Notes under the pieces: generated by a model
The model's database searches: none
Seen by the model: only the letters and a program-made list of their open reading frames with translations
What the model was told of the DNA's origin: nothing
Part shown: piece by piece, positions 21,331-33,143 of the stretch
Position numbering within the stretch: position 1 is the first letter of the stretch
How the letters are laid out: each line of letters opens with the position of its first letter
Assembly: GCA_977017575.1 (NCBI GenBank)
Contig: CDRNVI010000145.1
Span: 26,797 to 90,796 of the forward strand
Source: Paramoeba atlantica
Lineage: Eukaryota; Discosea
Reading direction: 5' to 3'
DNA length: 64,000 bases
Position numbers and translations under genes: made by a program

Positions 21331-24300
21331 TTCATCTCTAATCTTTCTCTTTTTACTTTCTCCTTCTTCTCCTTCTTCTCCTTCTCTTTGTTCTTCTTTT
21401 CCATTTGATTCAATCTTTTCATTCCCATCTCGTTTTGCAGGTTTAATTGAACCATCAATGTGAATGAATTCCTATTCAAAAAATTGTGTTTCAATTCTTT
21501 GAGAATTTCAAAAAGAATGAGAAAAAGAAAAAGAAAAACCTTAAAAAACTTCTTCACTGGTTGAGAAGAGGTGATGTCTGCTGGTGTTTGTCCCTAAAAT
21601 ATTTTGAAAATATCAAAAAAAAGAGATTCATCAAAAAAAATAAATCAATAAATCAAAGAAAAATGAACCTGCTTATTTTTGATTTCAGGATCAGCACCAT
21701 ATTCACACAAAAGTTTCACCATCTCCAACTTACCCCCATGTGCAGCCACATGGAGCGCAGTACTTCCATCCTACCATTTTGGGTTGAATGAATTGTTCCC
21801 AAAGAGTACCCCAAAAACAAAGAAATGAGAAAAACCTCATTTGTTTTGTTGATTTCAACACCATTTTTCAACATAAATAAAATACGCTCATTGGCTGATC
21901 GAAAATGTTGAAATTGGATAATAGTCATGAGAGGGGTGCGACCCTTCAAAAAAAAAAGGTTTAAAATGAGACTCAAAAACACCCATTCAAAAAAAATCAA
22001 ATTAGAAAATACTTGATAGATTTCATTTACATCTGCTCCATTTTCAACTAAGAGCTTAACAATTGGTAAAGTAACAGAAGAGGAACCACAAACTTGATGA
22101 AGAATACTCTTTCCCTGTTTTTCCAAAACCAAATTGATGGTAAATTGAAAGAAAGAAAAAAAAGAAAGAAAAAAGAGAGAGGATTGTTTTGAGGAAAGTT
22201 ATTCAAAAAACCAACAAACTTGAACAATGAAATGTGCTCCATTTTGTAATAATAATTCTGCAATATCCAAATTGTTGTGCAGACATGCAAGAGTCAGAGG
22301 TGATCGATTTGACTATGGTGATGTGAGACTTTGAATAAGACAAAGAGAAAAGAAATTACAAAGTTTTTGAAAAAAAAAAAAAAAAAGAGAATACAAATAA
22401 GCGACTGTGAACTCCATTGATTGGACAATTTTTAGAAATCAAAAATTGAGCCAAATCAAATTTCCCATTGAGACTTGCAAAACATAAAGGTCCAACATTC
22501 AATTCCTGGTGTGTGGAGATAAAAAAGGTAAAAAAAAGGGGGTAGTGAGTTGTGAATTGTGAATATTGTGTTGAAAACAGAAAAATTGTTCACAAATAAT
22601 AATAAAATACCTCTTTCATATTCTCCAATAAATAAGAGATTACATCCATGTGACCCTCTTCACATGCCAACACAAGACCATCACTGGACCTAACTTGAAG
22701 TTGAGCACCATGTTTGGTGAAGAAAGAAACAATTTTAAGATTTCCTAATTTGCATGCAATGGAAAAAGGGGTTCTGTGGAGCTGTCACAATTTTTAGAGA
22801 GAAATGTTCAAACAATAAAAAATCAAAAAGAGAGAAAACAGACTTGATTGAGAAAATTGATTGAAGCACCTCTTTCCACCAATAAAGTTATAATGTCAAA
22901 ATGACCTCCCTCAGTTGCCTCACACAAAGCTGTCTTTCTCTTTTTTTTTCACAAAAGTTGATTTCAATAAATCATCAAAGAAATCTCAAACAAGAGAAAA
23001 GAAAAAAAGAAAAAACCTGGTTTCCTTGTTGATCAATCTGAAGATCTTCTATTTTCAAAAAAGTTTTGACAATCTCTAAATTCCCTTTTTGACAAGCAAC
23101 ATGCCATGGAGACATTTGATCCTAAAATAACAAAAGGACAAAATAGAATCCATAAATTCCTCTTTCTCCCCCTCCCCCCTCCAACATAAATATAAAAAGA
23201 GAGACTTTTGAAAGAACATTTGGCTTAGCACCCTTTTCAAGAAGGAAATGAACCATTTTGATATCATTCTCCAAAACTGCAACACATAAAGGACTCCAAC
23301 CCTACCAAAAAAAGGTGAATTAAAGGAAATCTCTTTTGTTTCAGACATCAATTGTGAAAACTTTGAAAAATGAGAAAGAGAAAAAAAGGGGGTGTGGAAG
23401 AAAAAAATAACATTTCGTGAAGAAAAGTTGATATTTGCACCTTTGTTGATCAAAAATTGTGCCATTTCAAAATCCCCTCTTTTACAAGCACAACAAAAAG
23501 AAGTTTCTCCTTCCTGTTCCCCACCAAAAAATAAAAGATTAGTTTTTTTTGATGAAAACATTCAAAAAAACATTCAAAAAAACTTTACTTTTGTTGACCA
23601 ATCCACTTTTGCTTTGTTGTCAATCAAAAGATTTGCCATTTCAAAGTCTCTCCTTTCACAACAAATCCACAAAGGGCTTTTCCCTCCCTGTTCAAAAGTG
23701 ATAATTTTAAAAAAAACAAAAAGAAAGAGGAATCTAAAAATTGATTTGATATGAAGAGAGAAAGAGAAAGAAAGAAAGAAAGAAAGAGAAACTGTCTTTG
23801 TTTGGTCTACTGTGGCTCCTTTTTCAATCAAAAATTTGGCAATTTCAAAATATCCTTTTTCACAAACTGAAGATAATGCAGTCTTCTTTGGCTTTTGCTA
23901 CCCCAAATAAAAAAAGAAGAAGAATTGAGTTGAACACACACCCATAACAATCAATGAAAAAATGGGATCAGAAAAAAAAAAGAGAGATGATTTACTGATG
24001 ATTGAAGAAGAGAAGAGCCTTTCTCAAAAAGAAACTGAGCTATTTCAAGATTCCCAAATTCACAAGCACTAATCAATGGATCTGATCCATCCTTCAAAAC
24101 CATCACAACAGAGACAATCAATCATCAAACTTTCACTCATCACCAAAAAAAGGAGAAAAAGAAAGAGAAAAAAACCTCAGCAGGAGGGCTCTCAAGTGAA
24201 GCACCATTTTCAATCAACAAAGTGATCATCTTTAAGTCTCCTTTTTCACAAGCTCTCATCAAAGGAGTAAACCCTTTCTTTTCTCAAAACTTTCAGATCA

Positions 24301-24496
24301 ATATCGCAACTCAACACACACACAGAGAGACACAGAATCATCACCAGAGAGGATAATGATAAAAAGAAGAAGAAAAGAAGATGATCACCTGGCGTCTTGG
24401 AGCTTGATTGACATCCACTCTCCGACCCAAAAGAAGTCGTTTGACTTTTTCACAATCTCCCCCTTCCACAGCTTCAAACAATTGGCGGTCTGTCAT
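21280..24496 (-). CDS. Ankyrin-repeat protein ANK-4
   Basis: The start MTDRQLFEAVEGGDCEKVKR is at 24496, with LLLGRRVDVNQAPRRQ closing exon 1. All later modules read open. They include EGETSFCCACKRGDFE near 23500 and WSPLCVAVLENDIKMVHF near 23290, whose exon ends NVLSK at a shortened intron (donor GTCTCT). RKTALCEATEGGHFD near 22930 and SNRSPLTLACLHNN near 22300 follow. The tail reads EFIHIDGSIKPAKRDGNEK, acidic stretch, ESKKRKIRDECGFGGDEIEF, KKARMD, and TAA at 21280-21282. It is the closest relative of ANK-3 at the 5' end and of ANK-5 at the 3' end, consistent with the duplication across this boundary. Confidence 0.88.
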
Positions 24497-24828
24497 TTCC
24501 CCTCTCTCTTTCTCTCTTTCTCTCTTTCTCTCTTTCTCTCTTTTCTCTTTCTCTTTCTCTTTCTCCTCTTTGGCACCCGAAAAATACTTTTCTTTTTTGG
24601 AGCACTAAAATTTAGCGGTGCTCATTTCTTCATTTTCTTTTTCTCTCACCTCTTCTCTTCTCTTTTTCTCTGTCCTTCTCTCTCTCTCTCCTAGGTATGA
24701 AATTGGGATCTTATTTTTTATTTTTCTATTTTATTATTTCCCCCTCTCCCCCCCACACCACCACACCCAAATAAAATAAACAAATTCTTTTTGAAAAAAG
24801 AAGATTTCCTTTTTCAATTTTGTGGAGG
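24497..24828. promoter_or_regulatory. ANK-4 promoter; ANK-5 3' flank
   Basis: This is the near-identical twin of 20948-21279: CT microsatellite (about 24501-24567), palindrome CTAAAATTTAG at 24605-24615 inside the GAGCAC/GTGCTC hairpin, and the G-rich 3' element of ANK-5 at about 24739-24763. Confidence 0.55.
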
Positions 24829-27800
24829 TTAATCCATTCGAGCTTTTTTGAATTCAATTTCATCACCACCAAAACCACATTCATCTCCAATCTTTCTCTT
24901 TTTACTTTCTCTTTCTTCTCCTTCTTCTCTTTGTTCTTCTCCTTCTCCTTCTTCTTCTTCTCCTCCTTCTCTTTGTTCTTCTTCTTTTCCATTTGATTCA
25001 ATCTTTTCATTCCCTTCTCGTTTTGCAGGTTTAATTGAACCATCAATGTGAATGTATTCCTATCCAAAAATTGTGTTTCAATTCTTTTTGCGAATTTCAA
25101 AAATAATGAGAAAAAGAAAAAGAAAAACCTTAAAAAACTTCTTCACTTGTTGATAGGAGGTGATGTCTGCTGGTGTTTGTCCCTAAAATATTTTAAAATA
25201 TCAAAAAAAAGAGATTCATCAAAAAAAATAAATCAATAAATCAAAGAAAAATGAACCAAGTTATTTTTGATTTCAGGATCAGCACCATGTTCACACAAAA
25301 GTTTCACCATCTCCAACTTACCCCCATGTGCAGCCAGATGGAGCGCAGTATCCCCATCCTATCATTTTGGGTTGAATGAATTGTTCCCAAAGAGTACCCC
25401 AAAAACAAAGAAATGTGAAAAACCTCATTTGTTTTGTTGATTTCAGCACCATTTTGCAACATAAATAAAACAACCTCATTGGTTGACCCAAAATGTTGAA
25501 ATTGGATAAGAGCCATGAGAGGAGTGCGACTCTTTGAAAAAAAAAATGATTAAAATGATACTCAAAAACACCCATTCAAAAAAATCAAATGAGAAAATAC
25601 TTGATAGATTTCATTTACATCTGCTCCATTTTCAACTAAGAGCTTAACAACTGGTAAAGTAGCAGAATAAGAACCACAAACTTGATGAAGAATACTCTGT
25701 CCCTGTTTTCCCAAAACCAAATTGATGGTAAATTGAAAGAAAGAAAAAAAAGAAAGAAAAGAAGAGAGAGGATTGTTTTGAGGAAAGTTATCAAAAAAAC
25801 CAACAAACTTGAACAATGATATGTGCTCCATTTTGTAATAATAATTTTGCAATATCCACATTGTTGTTTCGACATGCAAGAGCCAGAGGTGGTCGACCAT
25901 GCTGTGGTGACATGAGAATTTGAAAAAGACAAAGAGAAAAGAAATTTCAAAGTTTTTGGAAGAAAAAGAAAAAAAAAAAAGAAAAAAGAGAATACAAATT
26001 GAACTCCATTGATTGGACAATTTTTAGAAATCAAAAATTGAGCCAAATCAAATTTCCCATTTTCACTTGCAAAACATAAAGGTCCAACATTCAATTCCTG
26101 GTGTGTGTGTGGAGATCAAAAAAGGTAAGAAAAAGGGGAGGTGGGGTGGTGAATTGTCAATATTGTGTTGAAAACAGAAAAAAATGTTCACAAATAAAAA
26201 AAAATACCTCTTTCATATTCTCCAATAAATAAGAGATTACATCCATGTGACCCCCTTGACATGCCAACACAAGACCATCACTGTTCCCAACTTGAAGTTG
26301 AGCACCATGTTTTGTGAAGAAAGAAACAATTTTAAGGTCTCCTAATTTACATGCAATGTGAAAGGGGTTCTGCCTCTGGAACAATTTTTAGAGAAAAAAA
26401 TTTTTTTATCATTTTTGTCATTTTGACAACAATAAAAAAATCAAAAAGAGAGAAAACAGACAGGATTTTGAAAATTGATTGAAGCACCTCTTTCCACCAA
26501 TAAAGTAATAATGTCAAAATGACCTCCCTCAGTTGCCTCACACAAAGCTGTCTTTCCCTTTTTTTTTCACAAAAGTTGATTTCAATAAACAAAGAAATCT
26601 CAAACAAGAGAAAAGAAAAAAAGAAAAAAACCTGGTTTCCTGGTTGATCAATCTGAAGATCTTCTATTTTCAAAAAAGTTTTGACAATCTCTAAATTCCC
26701 TTTTTGACAAGCAACATGAAATGGAGACATTCGATACTAAAATGATAAAAGGGCAAAATAAAATTTCGTAAATTCCTCTTCCTCACCTCCAACACAAATA
26801 AACACAAGACATTCAAAAAATAAAAATAAAATATTTTTCAGATTTCCAAATTAAAAAAAAAATAAAAAAAAAAATAAAAAAAAAACAGACATTATCTCTA
26901 AAATTGATTGAAGCACCTCCTTCCACCAATAAAGTAATAATGTCAAAATGACCTCCCTCAGTTGCCTCAAACAAAGCTGTCTTTCCCTTTTTTTTCAAAA
27001 TCATTAAAGAAATCTCAAACAAGAGAAAAGAAGAAAAGAAAAAACCTTTTTTCCTTGTTGATCAATCTGAAGATCTTTTATTTTCAAAAAAGTTTTGACA
27101 ATCTCTAAATTCCCTTTTTGACAAGCAACATGAAATGGAGACATTCGATACTAAAATGACAAAAGGACAAAATAAAATTTCGTCAATTCCTCTTTCTCCC
27201 CCTCCCCCCTCCAACATAAATATAAAGACAAGACATTCAAAAAATAAAAAAAAAATAAAAAAGAGAAAACAGACATTATCTCTAAAATTGATTGAAGCAC
27301 CTCTTTCCACCAATAAAGTAATAATGTCAAAATGACCTCCCTCAGTTGCCTCAAACAAAGCTGTCTTTCTCTTTTTTTTTCACAAAAGTTGATTTCAATA
27401 AATCATCAAAGAAATCTCAAACAAGAGAAAAGAAAAACCTGCCTTCCTCGTTGATCAATCTGAAGATCTTCTATTTTCAAAAAACTTTTGACAATCTCTA
27501 AATTCCCTTTTTGACAAGCAATATGCCATGGAGACATTTGATCCTAAAATGACAAAAGGACAAAATAAAATTCATAAATTCCTCTTTCTCCCCTCCCCCC
27601 TCCAACATAAATATAAAGAAGAGACATTCAAAAAATAAAAACATACTTTTGAAGGAATATTTGGATGAGCACCCTTTTCAAGAAGGAAATGAACCATTTT
27701 GATATCATCCTCCAAAACTGCAACACATAAAGGACTCCAACTCTACCAAAAAGAGGTGAATGAAAGGAAATCTCTTTTGTTTCAGAAATCAATTGTGAAA

Positions 27801-28973
27801 ACTTTGAAAAATGAGAAAGAGAAAAAAAAGGGGTGTGGAAGAAAAAAATAACATCATGGAAAGAAAAGTTGATATTTGCGCCTTTGTTGATCAATAATTG
27901 TGCCATTTCAAAATCCCCTCTTTTACAAGCACAACAAAAAGAAGTTTCTCCTTCCTGTTCCCCCCAAAAATAAAAGATTAGTTTTTTTTATGAAAACCTC
28001 CAAAAAAACATTCAAAAAAACTTTACTTTTGTTGACCAATCCACTTTTGCTTTGTTATCAATCAAAAGATTTGCCATTTTAATGTCTCCCCTTTCACAAC
28101 AAAGCCACAAAGGGCTTTTCCCTCCCTGTTCAAACAAAATGATCATTTTCAAAAAACAAATAATAACTTCCAAAAAAAATGGAAAGAGGAATCTAAAAAT
28201 TGATTTGATATGAGGGAGAGAAAGAGAGAGGAAGAAAGAAAGAGAGAAAGAAAGAGAGAGAAACTGTTGTTGTTTGATCTACTGTGGCTCCTTTTTCAAT
28301 CAAAAATTTGGCAATTTCAAAATATCCTTTTTCACAAACTGAAGATAATGCAGTCTTCTTTGGCTTTTGCTACAATCAAATAAAAATAAAAGAAGAAGAA
28401 TTGAGTTGAACACACACCCACAACAATCAATAAGAAAAAATATGATTAGAAAAAAAAGAGAGATGATTTACTGAAAGCGGATGAAGAGAAGAGCCTTTCT
28501 CAAAAAGAAACTGAACTATTTCAAGATTCCCAAATTCACAAGCAATAATCAATGGATCTGATCCACCCTTCAAAAAACAAAACAAAAGAGACAATCAACC
28601 ATCAAAATTTTTAAAATTTATTTTTTTTTTGAGAAAAAGAAAGAGAAAAAAACCTGAGCAACTCTCTCAAGGGAAGCACCATTTTCAATCAACAAAGTGA
28701 TCATCTTTAAGTCTCCTTTTTGGCATGCTCTCATCAAAGGAGTAATCCCTTTCTTTTCTCAAAACTTTCAAATCAATATCACAACTCAACACACACACAG
28801 AGAGACACAGAATCATCACCAGAGAGGATAATGATGATAAAAAAAGAAGAAAAGAAGATGATCACCTGGTGTCTTGGAGCTTGATTGACATCAACTCTCC
28901 GACTCAAAAGAAGTTGTTTGACCTTTTCACAATCTCCCCCTCCCACAGCTTCAAACAATTGGTGATTTGCCAT
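24829..28973 (-). CDS. Ankyrin-repeat protein ANK-5 with a triplicated exon pair
   Basis: The start MANHQLFEAVGGGDCEKVKQ is at 28973. The order is as in the family down to WSPLCVAVLEDDIKMVHF (about 27720). From there the pair MSPxHxACQKGNLEIVK + KTALxEATEGGHFDIITLL occurs three times (27545-27290, 27150-26900, 26735-26470) before the double-repeat exon RQNPFHIACKLGDLK (about 26380). Each extra pair adds about 67 residues, so the protein should be about 750 residues against about 615 for its relatives. All copies keep frame and GT-AG borders. The tail is EYIHIDGSIKPAKREGNEK, acidic, ESKKRKIGDECGFGGDEIEF, KKARMD, TAA at 24829-24831. Confidence 0.88.
26440..27560 (-). repeat. Exon-pair tandem triplication in ANK-5
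   Basis: Introns and exons of the two-module segment repeat together. The shared CTCAGTTGCC lies at 27341, 26957 and 26528, so the unit lengths are 384 and 429 bp. The two left copies share YRMSPFHVACQKG and differ from the right copy's DQMSPWHIACQKG. Confidence 0.88.
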
Positions 28974-29473
28974 TTCCCTCTCTCTCTCTTTCTCTCTTTC
29001 TCCTCTCACCCCAAAAAAACAAACTTTTCACCAAAGACACACCAAACCCGAAAAGAGGAAAATGGCAAGTTGCTCCTTTCTGTTTAGAAAACTAAATTTA
29101 GCCATTTTCATAATTTCCTCTTCTTTTTGATTTTCATTTTCTCTCTCTTTGTTTTGAAATTGTCACCTTCTTCTTTATTTTTCTATTTTATTATTTCCCC
29201 CTCGTTGAAGTCTTGAATGTTCCACAAAATATTCCCATGACAAACAATGAATCCGGAAATCACTTTTCTGGATCGCCAAACAACTTTCTGAGAAAATTTC
29301 CTTCACCGAAACCCCATCAAAACCGAATAATAAATCATTTCATTTTTCCCATTTCATTTGCTCGAGGAATTAACGCCGAATTTCTATTTTATTATTTTCC
29401 CCCTCTTCTCCCCCACCCCACCACCCCAAATAAAATAAACAATTTCTTTTTTGAAAAAAGAAGATTTCCTTTT
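28974..29473. other. ANK-5 promoter, foreign-looking insert, ANK-6 3' flank
   Basis: The palindrome CTAAATTTAG lies at 29092-29101, about 119 bp upstream of the ANK-5 start. At 29203-29380 there is about 178 bp of unrelated sequence bounded by a direct repeat of about 23 bp (TTTCTATTTTATTATTT-CCCCCT at 29180-29202 and 29381-29404). The second copy continues into the normal G-rich 3' element (about 29398-29428). No open frame of note is in the insert. Confidence 0.65.
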
Positions 29474-32400
29474 TCAATTTTGTGGAGGCGAATCCATTCG
29501 AGGTTTTTTGAATTCAATTTCATCATCACCAAAACCACATTCATCTCGAATCTTTCTCTTTTTACTTTCTCCTTCTTCTCCTTTTTCTCCTTCTCTTTGT
29601 TCTTCTCCTTGTTCTTCTCCTTCTCTTTGTTCTTCTTTTCCATTTGATTCAATCTTTTCATTCCCTTCTTGTTTTGCAGGTTTAATTGAACCATCAATGT
29701 GAATGTATTCCTATCCAAAAATAGTGTTTCAATTCTTTGGGAAATTTCAAAAAGAATGAGGAAAAGAAAAAGAAAAAGAAAAACCTCCAAAAACTTCTTC
29801 ACTGGTTGATAGGAGGTGATGTCTGCTGGTGTTTGTCCCTAAAATATTTAAAAATATCAGAAAAAAGGGATTCCTAAAAAAAGAGATTCATCAAAAAAAT
29901 AAATCAATCAAATCAAAGAAAAATGAACCTGATTATTTTTGATTTCAGGATCAGCACCATATTCACACAAAAGTTTCACTATCTCCAATTCACCCCTACT
30001 TGCAGCCACATGGAGCGCAGTCCTCCCATCCTACCATTTTGGGTTGAATGAATTGTTCCCAAAGAGTACCCCAAAAAACAAAGAAATGTGAAAAACCTCA
30101 TTTGTTTTGTTGATTTCAACACCATTTTTCAACATAAAAAAAACAATCTCATGGGTTGACCCAAAATGTTGAAATTGGATAATGGTCATGAGAGGAGTGC
30201 GACCCTTTGAAAAAAAAAGATTTAAAATGATACTCAAAAACACCCATTCAAAAAAAATCAAATTAGAAAATACTTGATAGATTCCATTTACATCTGCTCC
30301 ATTTTCAACTAAGAGCTTAACAGCTCGTAAATTAACAGAATAGGAACCACAAACTTGATGAAGAATACTCTTTCCCTGTTTTTCCAAAACCAAATTGATG
30401 GTAAATTGAAAGAAAAAAAAGAAAGAAAAGAAAGAAAGAAAGAAAAGAGAGGATTGTTTTGAAGAAAGTTATCAAAAAACCAATAAACTTGAACAATGAG
30501 ATGTGCTCCATTTTGTAATAATAATTTTGCAATATCCACATGGTGGTGTATACAGGCAAGAGTCAGAGGTGATTGACCATGCTGTGGTGATGAGACTTTG
30601 AATAAGACAAAGAGAAAAGAAATTTCAAAGTTTTTGAAAAAAAGAAAGAAAAAAAGAAAATACAAAGAAGTTAGTGTGAACTCCATTGATTGGACAATTT
30701 TTAGAAATCAAAAATTGAGCCAAATCAAATTTCCCTTTTTCACTTGCAAAACATAAAGGTCCAACATTCAATTCCTGGGGTGTGTGGAGATAAAAAAGGT
30801 AAAAAAAGGGGGTAGTGAGTTGTGAATATTGTGTTGAAAACAGAGAAAATTGTATCCTAATAAAAAAATACCTTTTTCATATTCTCCAATAAATAAGAGA
30901 TTACATCCATGTGACCCTCTTGACATGCCAACACAAGACCATCACTGTTCCCAACTTGAAGTTGAGCACCATGTTTGGTGAAGAAAGAAACAATTTTAAG
31001 GTCTCCTAATTTACATGCAATGTGAAAGGGGGTATGTGAGGTCCACTGTAACAATTTTTAGAGAAAGAAATTTGAAAATCAAAGTTTTTTCATTTTTCCA
31101 AAAAAATCAAAAAAAGAAAAGAGACTTGGTTTTGAAAATTGATTGAAGCACCTCTTTCCACCAATAAAGTAATAATGTCAAAATGACCTCCCTCAGTTGC
31201 CTCACACAAAGCTGTCTTTCCCTTTTTGTTTCACAAATGTTGATTTCAATAAATCATCAAAGAAATCTCAAACAAGAGAAAAGAAAAAACCTCATTTCCT
31301 TGTTGATCAATCTGAAGATCTTCTATTTTCAAAAAAGTTTTGACAATCTCTAAATTCCCTTTTTGACAAGCAACATGCCAAGGAGACATTCGATCCTAAA
31401 ATGAAAAAGGACAAAAGAGAGTCCATCAATTCCTCTTCCTCCCCTCCCCCCTCCAACATAAATATCAAGAGAGACATTCAAAATAAAAACATACTTTTGA
31501 AGGAATATTTGGATTAGCACCCTTTTCAAGAAGGAAATGAACCATTTTGATATCATTCTCCAAAACTGCAAAACATAAAGGACTCCAACTCTACCAAAAA
31601 GAGATGAAAATATTTAAACTGAGTTCTTTTTTTCAAACATTTTGAAAGTTGAGAAAGAGAAAAAAATAACAATGGGTGTGGGAGAAAAAACACCTCGTTG
31701 TAAAGAAAAGTTGATATTTGCGCCTTTGTTGATCAAAAATTGTGCCATTTCAAAATCCCCTCTTTTGCAAGCACGACACAAAGAAGTTTCTCCTTCCTGC
31801 CCCCCCCCGCCCCAAAAAAAGAAGATGGGTAAAGATTAGTTTTTCTTGTGAAAATATTCAAAAAACTGAAGAAAAAACTTTACATTTGTTGACCAATCTA
31901 CTTTTGCTTTGTTGTCAATCAAAAGATTCGCCATTTTAATGTCTCCTCTTTCACAACAAATCCACAAAGGACTTTCACCTCCCTGTTCAAACAAATAATA
32001 ACTTACAAAAAATGGAAAGGAAATCTAAAAATTAATTTGACATGAGGAGAGAGAAAGAAAGAGAGAAACTGTCTTTGTTTGGTCCACTTTGGTTCCTTTT
32101 TCAATCAAAAATTTGGCGATTTCAGAGTGTCCTTTTTCACAAACTGAAGATAATGCAGTCTGATTTGGTTTTTGCTACAATCAAATAAAAATAAAAGAAG
32201 ATGAATTGAGTTGAATACACAACAACAATCAATGAAAAAATGTGATGCAAAAAAAAGATGATTTACCGAAATTGGCTCAAGAGAAGAGCCTTTCTCAAAA
32301 AGAAACTGAACTATTTCAAGATTCCCAAATTCACAAGCAATAATCAATGGATCTGATCCATCCTTCAAAAACCATAACAACAGAGACAATCAATTAAACT

Positions 32401-32775
32401 TTCTTTCCCAAAAAAAAAATCAAAAAGAGAGAAAAGAGAAAAAAGAAAGAGAGAAAAACCTCAGCATGACTCTTGAGCGAAGCACCATTTTCAATCAACA
32501 AAGTAATCATCTTTAAGTCTCCTTTTTCACATGCTCTCATCAAAGGAGTAATCCCTTTCTTTTCTCAAAACTTTCAGATCAATATCACAACTCAACACAC
32601 ACACAGAGACACAGAATCATCACCAGAGAGGATGATGAGATGAAAAAGAAGAAAAGAAGATGATCACCTGGCGTCTTGGAGCTTGATTGACATCCACTTT
32701 TTGATTCAAAAGGAGTTGTTGAACCTTTTCACAATCTCCCCCTTCCACAGCTTCAAACAATTGGAGGTCTGCCAT
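29474..32775 (-). CDS. Ankyrin-repeat protein ANK-6
   Basis: MADLQLFEAVEGGDCEKVQQ starts at 32775. The modules are complete and open. They include DGSDPLIIACEFGNLE near 32350, QKPNQTALSSVCEKGHSE near 32150 (NQ replaces KK), EGETSLCRACKRGDFE near 31790, WTSHTPFHIACKLGD near 31050, HGQSPLTLACIHHHVD near 30560 and DGRTALHVAASRGELE near 30030. The tail is EYIHIDGSIKPAKQEGNEK, with K-Q instead of K-R. After the acidic stretch it gives ESKKRKIRDECGFGDDEIEF, and it reads past the usual stop site to end KKPRMDSPPQN, TGA at 29474-29476. The length is about 615 residues. Confidence 0.88.
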
Positions 32776-33143
32776 TTCCCTCTCTCTCTTTCTCTTTCTC
32801 CTCTCACTCAAAAAAAAAACTTCTCAAACCAAAAGAGAGAAAAAGAGGAAAACTAAATTTAGCCATTTTCTCCCTCTCTCTCTTTCTTTGCTTTATTTTT
32901 GTCACCTTCAGTTTTTGAGTTTTCTCTTTTATTATTTCCCCCTCTCCCCCCCACACCCAAATAAAATAAACAATTTCTTTTAAAATTTTTATTCCATCGC
33001 CAAGGGTAAAGATTTAAGGGAAAAGGTTCGAGAAGAGGAGAGTGGGAAATAATTTTCCCCCTCTTCCCCCTCTCCATCACCCCAAATAAAATAAACAATT
33101 TCTTTTTGAAAAAAGAAGATTTCCTTTTTCAATTTTGTGGAGG
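32776..33143. other. ANK-6 promoter and rearranged ANK-7 3' flank
   Basis: The palindrome CTAAATTTAG is at 32853-32862, 78 bp upstream of the ANK-6 start. Downstream, the G-rich/AAATAAAATAAACAATTTCTTT module occurs twice (about 32940-32980 and 33056-33105). Between the copies is about 80 bp of unrelated sequence (32981-33055), so this spacer was duplicated or received an insert. Confidence 0.6.
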
